DNA of 5,714 nucleotides, from assembly GCA_900554895.1 (NCBI GenBank), contig USIX01000153.1, positions 1 to 5,714 of the forward strand, given 5' to 3'. Origin of the DNA: an uncultured Megamonas sp. (GTDB taxonomy: Bacteria > Bacillota > Negativicutes > Selenomonadales > Selenomonadaceae). Both the position numbers and the translations under genes were made by a program. The notes beneath the pieces were generated by a model. That model made no database searches and had not been told where the DNA came from. It saw only the letters and a list, made by a program, of their open reading frames with translations. Shown here piece by piece: positions 5,710 to 5,714 of the stretch; the stretch's first letter is position 1, and each line of letters starts with the position of its first letter.

Positions 5710-5714
5710 CAAGA

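Noticed and set aside
1..5714. CRISPR array, tRNA or rRNA gene, insertion sequence or phage genes
   Set aside because: No regularly spaced repeats, cloverleaf-like sequence or rRNA stretch was seen, and no transposase or phage-like protein is encoded.

Overview
The window looks like a low-GC bacterial chromosome of the Firmicutes, most plausibly an anaerobic Negativicutes relative. This is inferred from the gene content: a biotin-dependent sodium-pump decarboxylase beta subunit, a small FMN nitroreductase, a manganese riboswitch with a TerC-family protein, strong AGGAGG ribosome binding sites and AT-rich spacers. No ribosomal or other marker gene is present, so the assignment is tentative.

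Layout. Bases 1-154 are an AT-rich upstream region. A compact plus-strand operon follows: an FlK-like hotdog thioesterase-family protein (155-598), a 50-residue single-span membrane protein (605-757) and an OadB/MmdB/GcdB-type sodium-translocating decarboxylase beta subunit (780-1904). A perfect 30-bp palindrome flanked by A and T runs (1919-1948) ends this operon and also serves the convergent minus-strand unit. All remaining genes are on the minus strand. In transcription order they are a nitroreductase (5459-4938, own promoter and terminator), a bile acid:sodium symporter family transporter (4716-3748, own promoter), then a yybP-ykoY manganese riboswitch with its terminator (about 3702-3575), a TerC-family membrane protein (3540-2860) and the membrane zinc protease HtpX (2827-1955). 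The right edge (5520-5714) has no convincing gene but is dense in inverted repeats.

How the genes may work together. The riboswitch, TerC protein and HtpX form one unit: the aptamer's closing helix shares its 3' strand with an intrinsic terminator, so manganese binding should permit transcription of terC and, 32 bases further on, htpX. That links manganese handling at the membrane to membrane-protein quality control. The plus-strand operon has a sodium-pump beta subunit but no carboxyltransferase or biotin-carrier gene. It seems complete, with an upstream spacer and a downstream terminator, so its partners must lie elsewhere. The thioesterase-like protein lacks the Glu of the FlK catalytic set, and the beta subunit has Ala where the Klebsiella enzyme has Ser382. 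These make this the least conventional part of the window.
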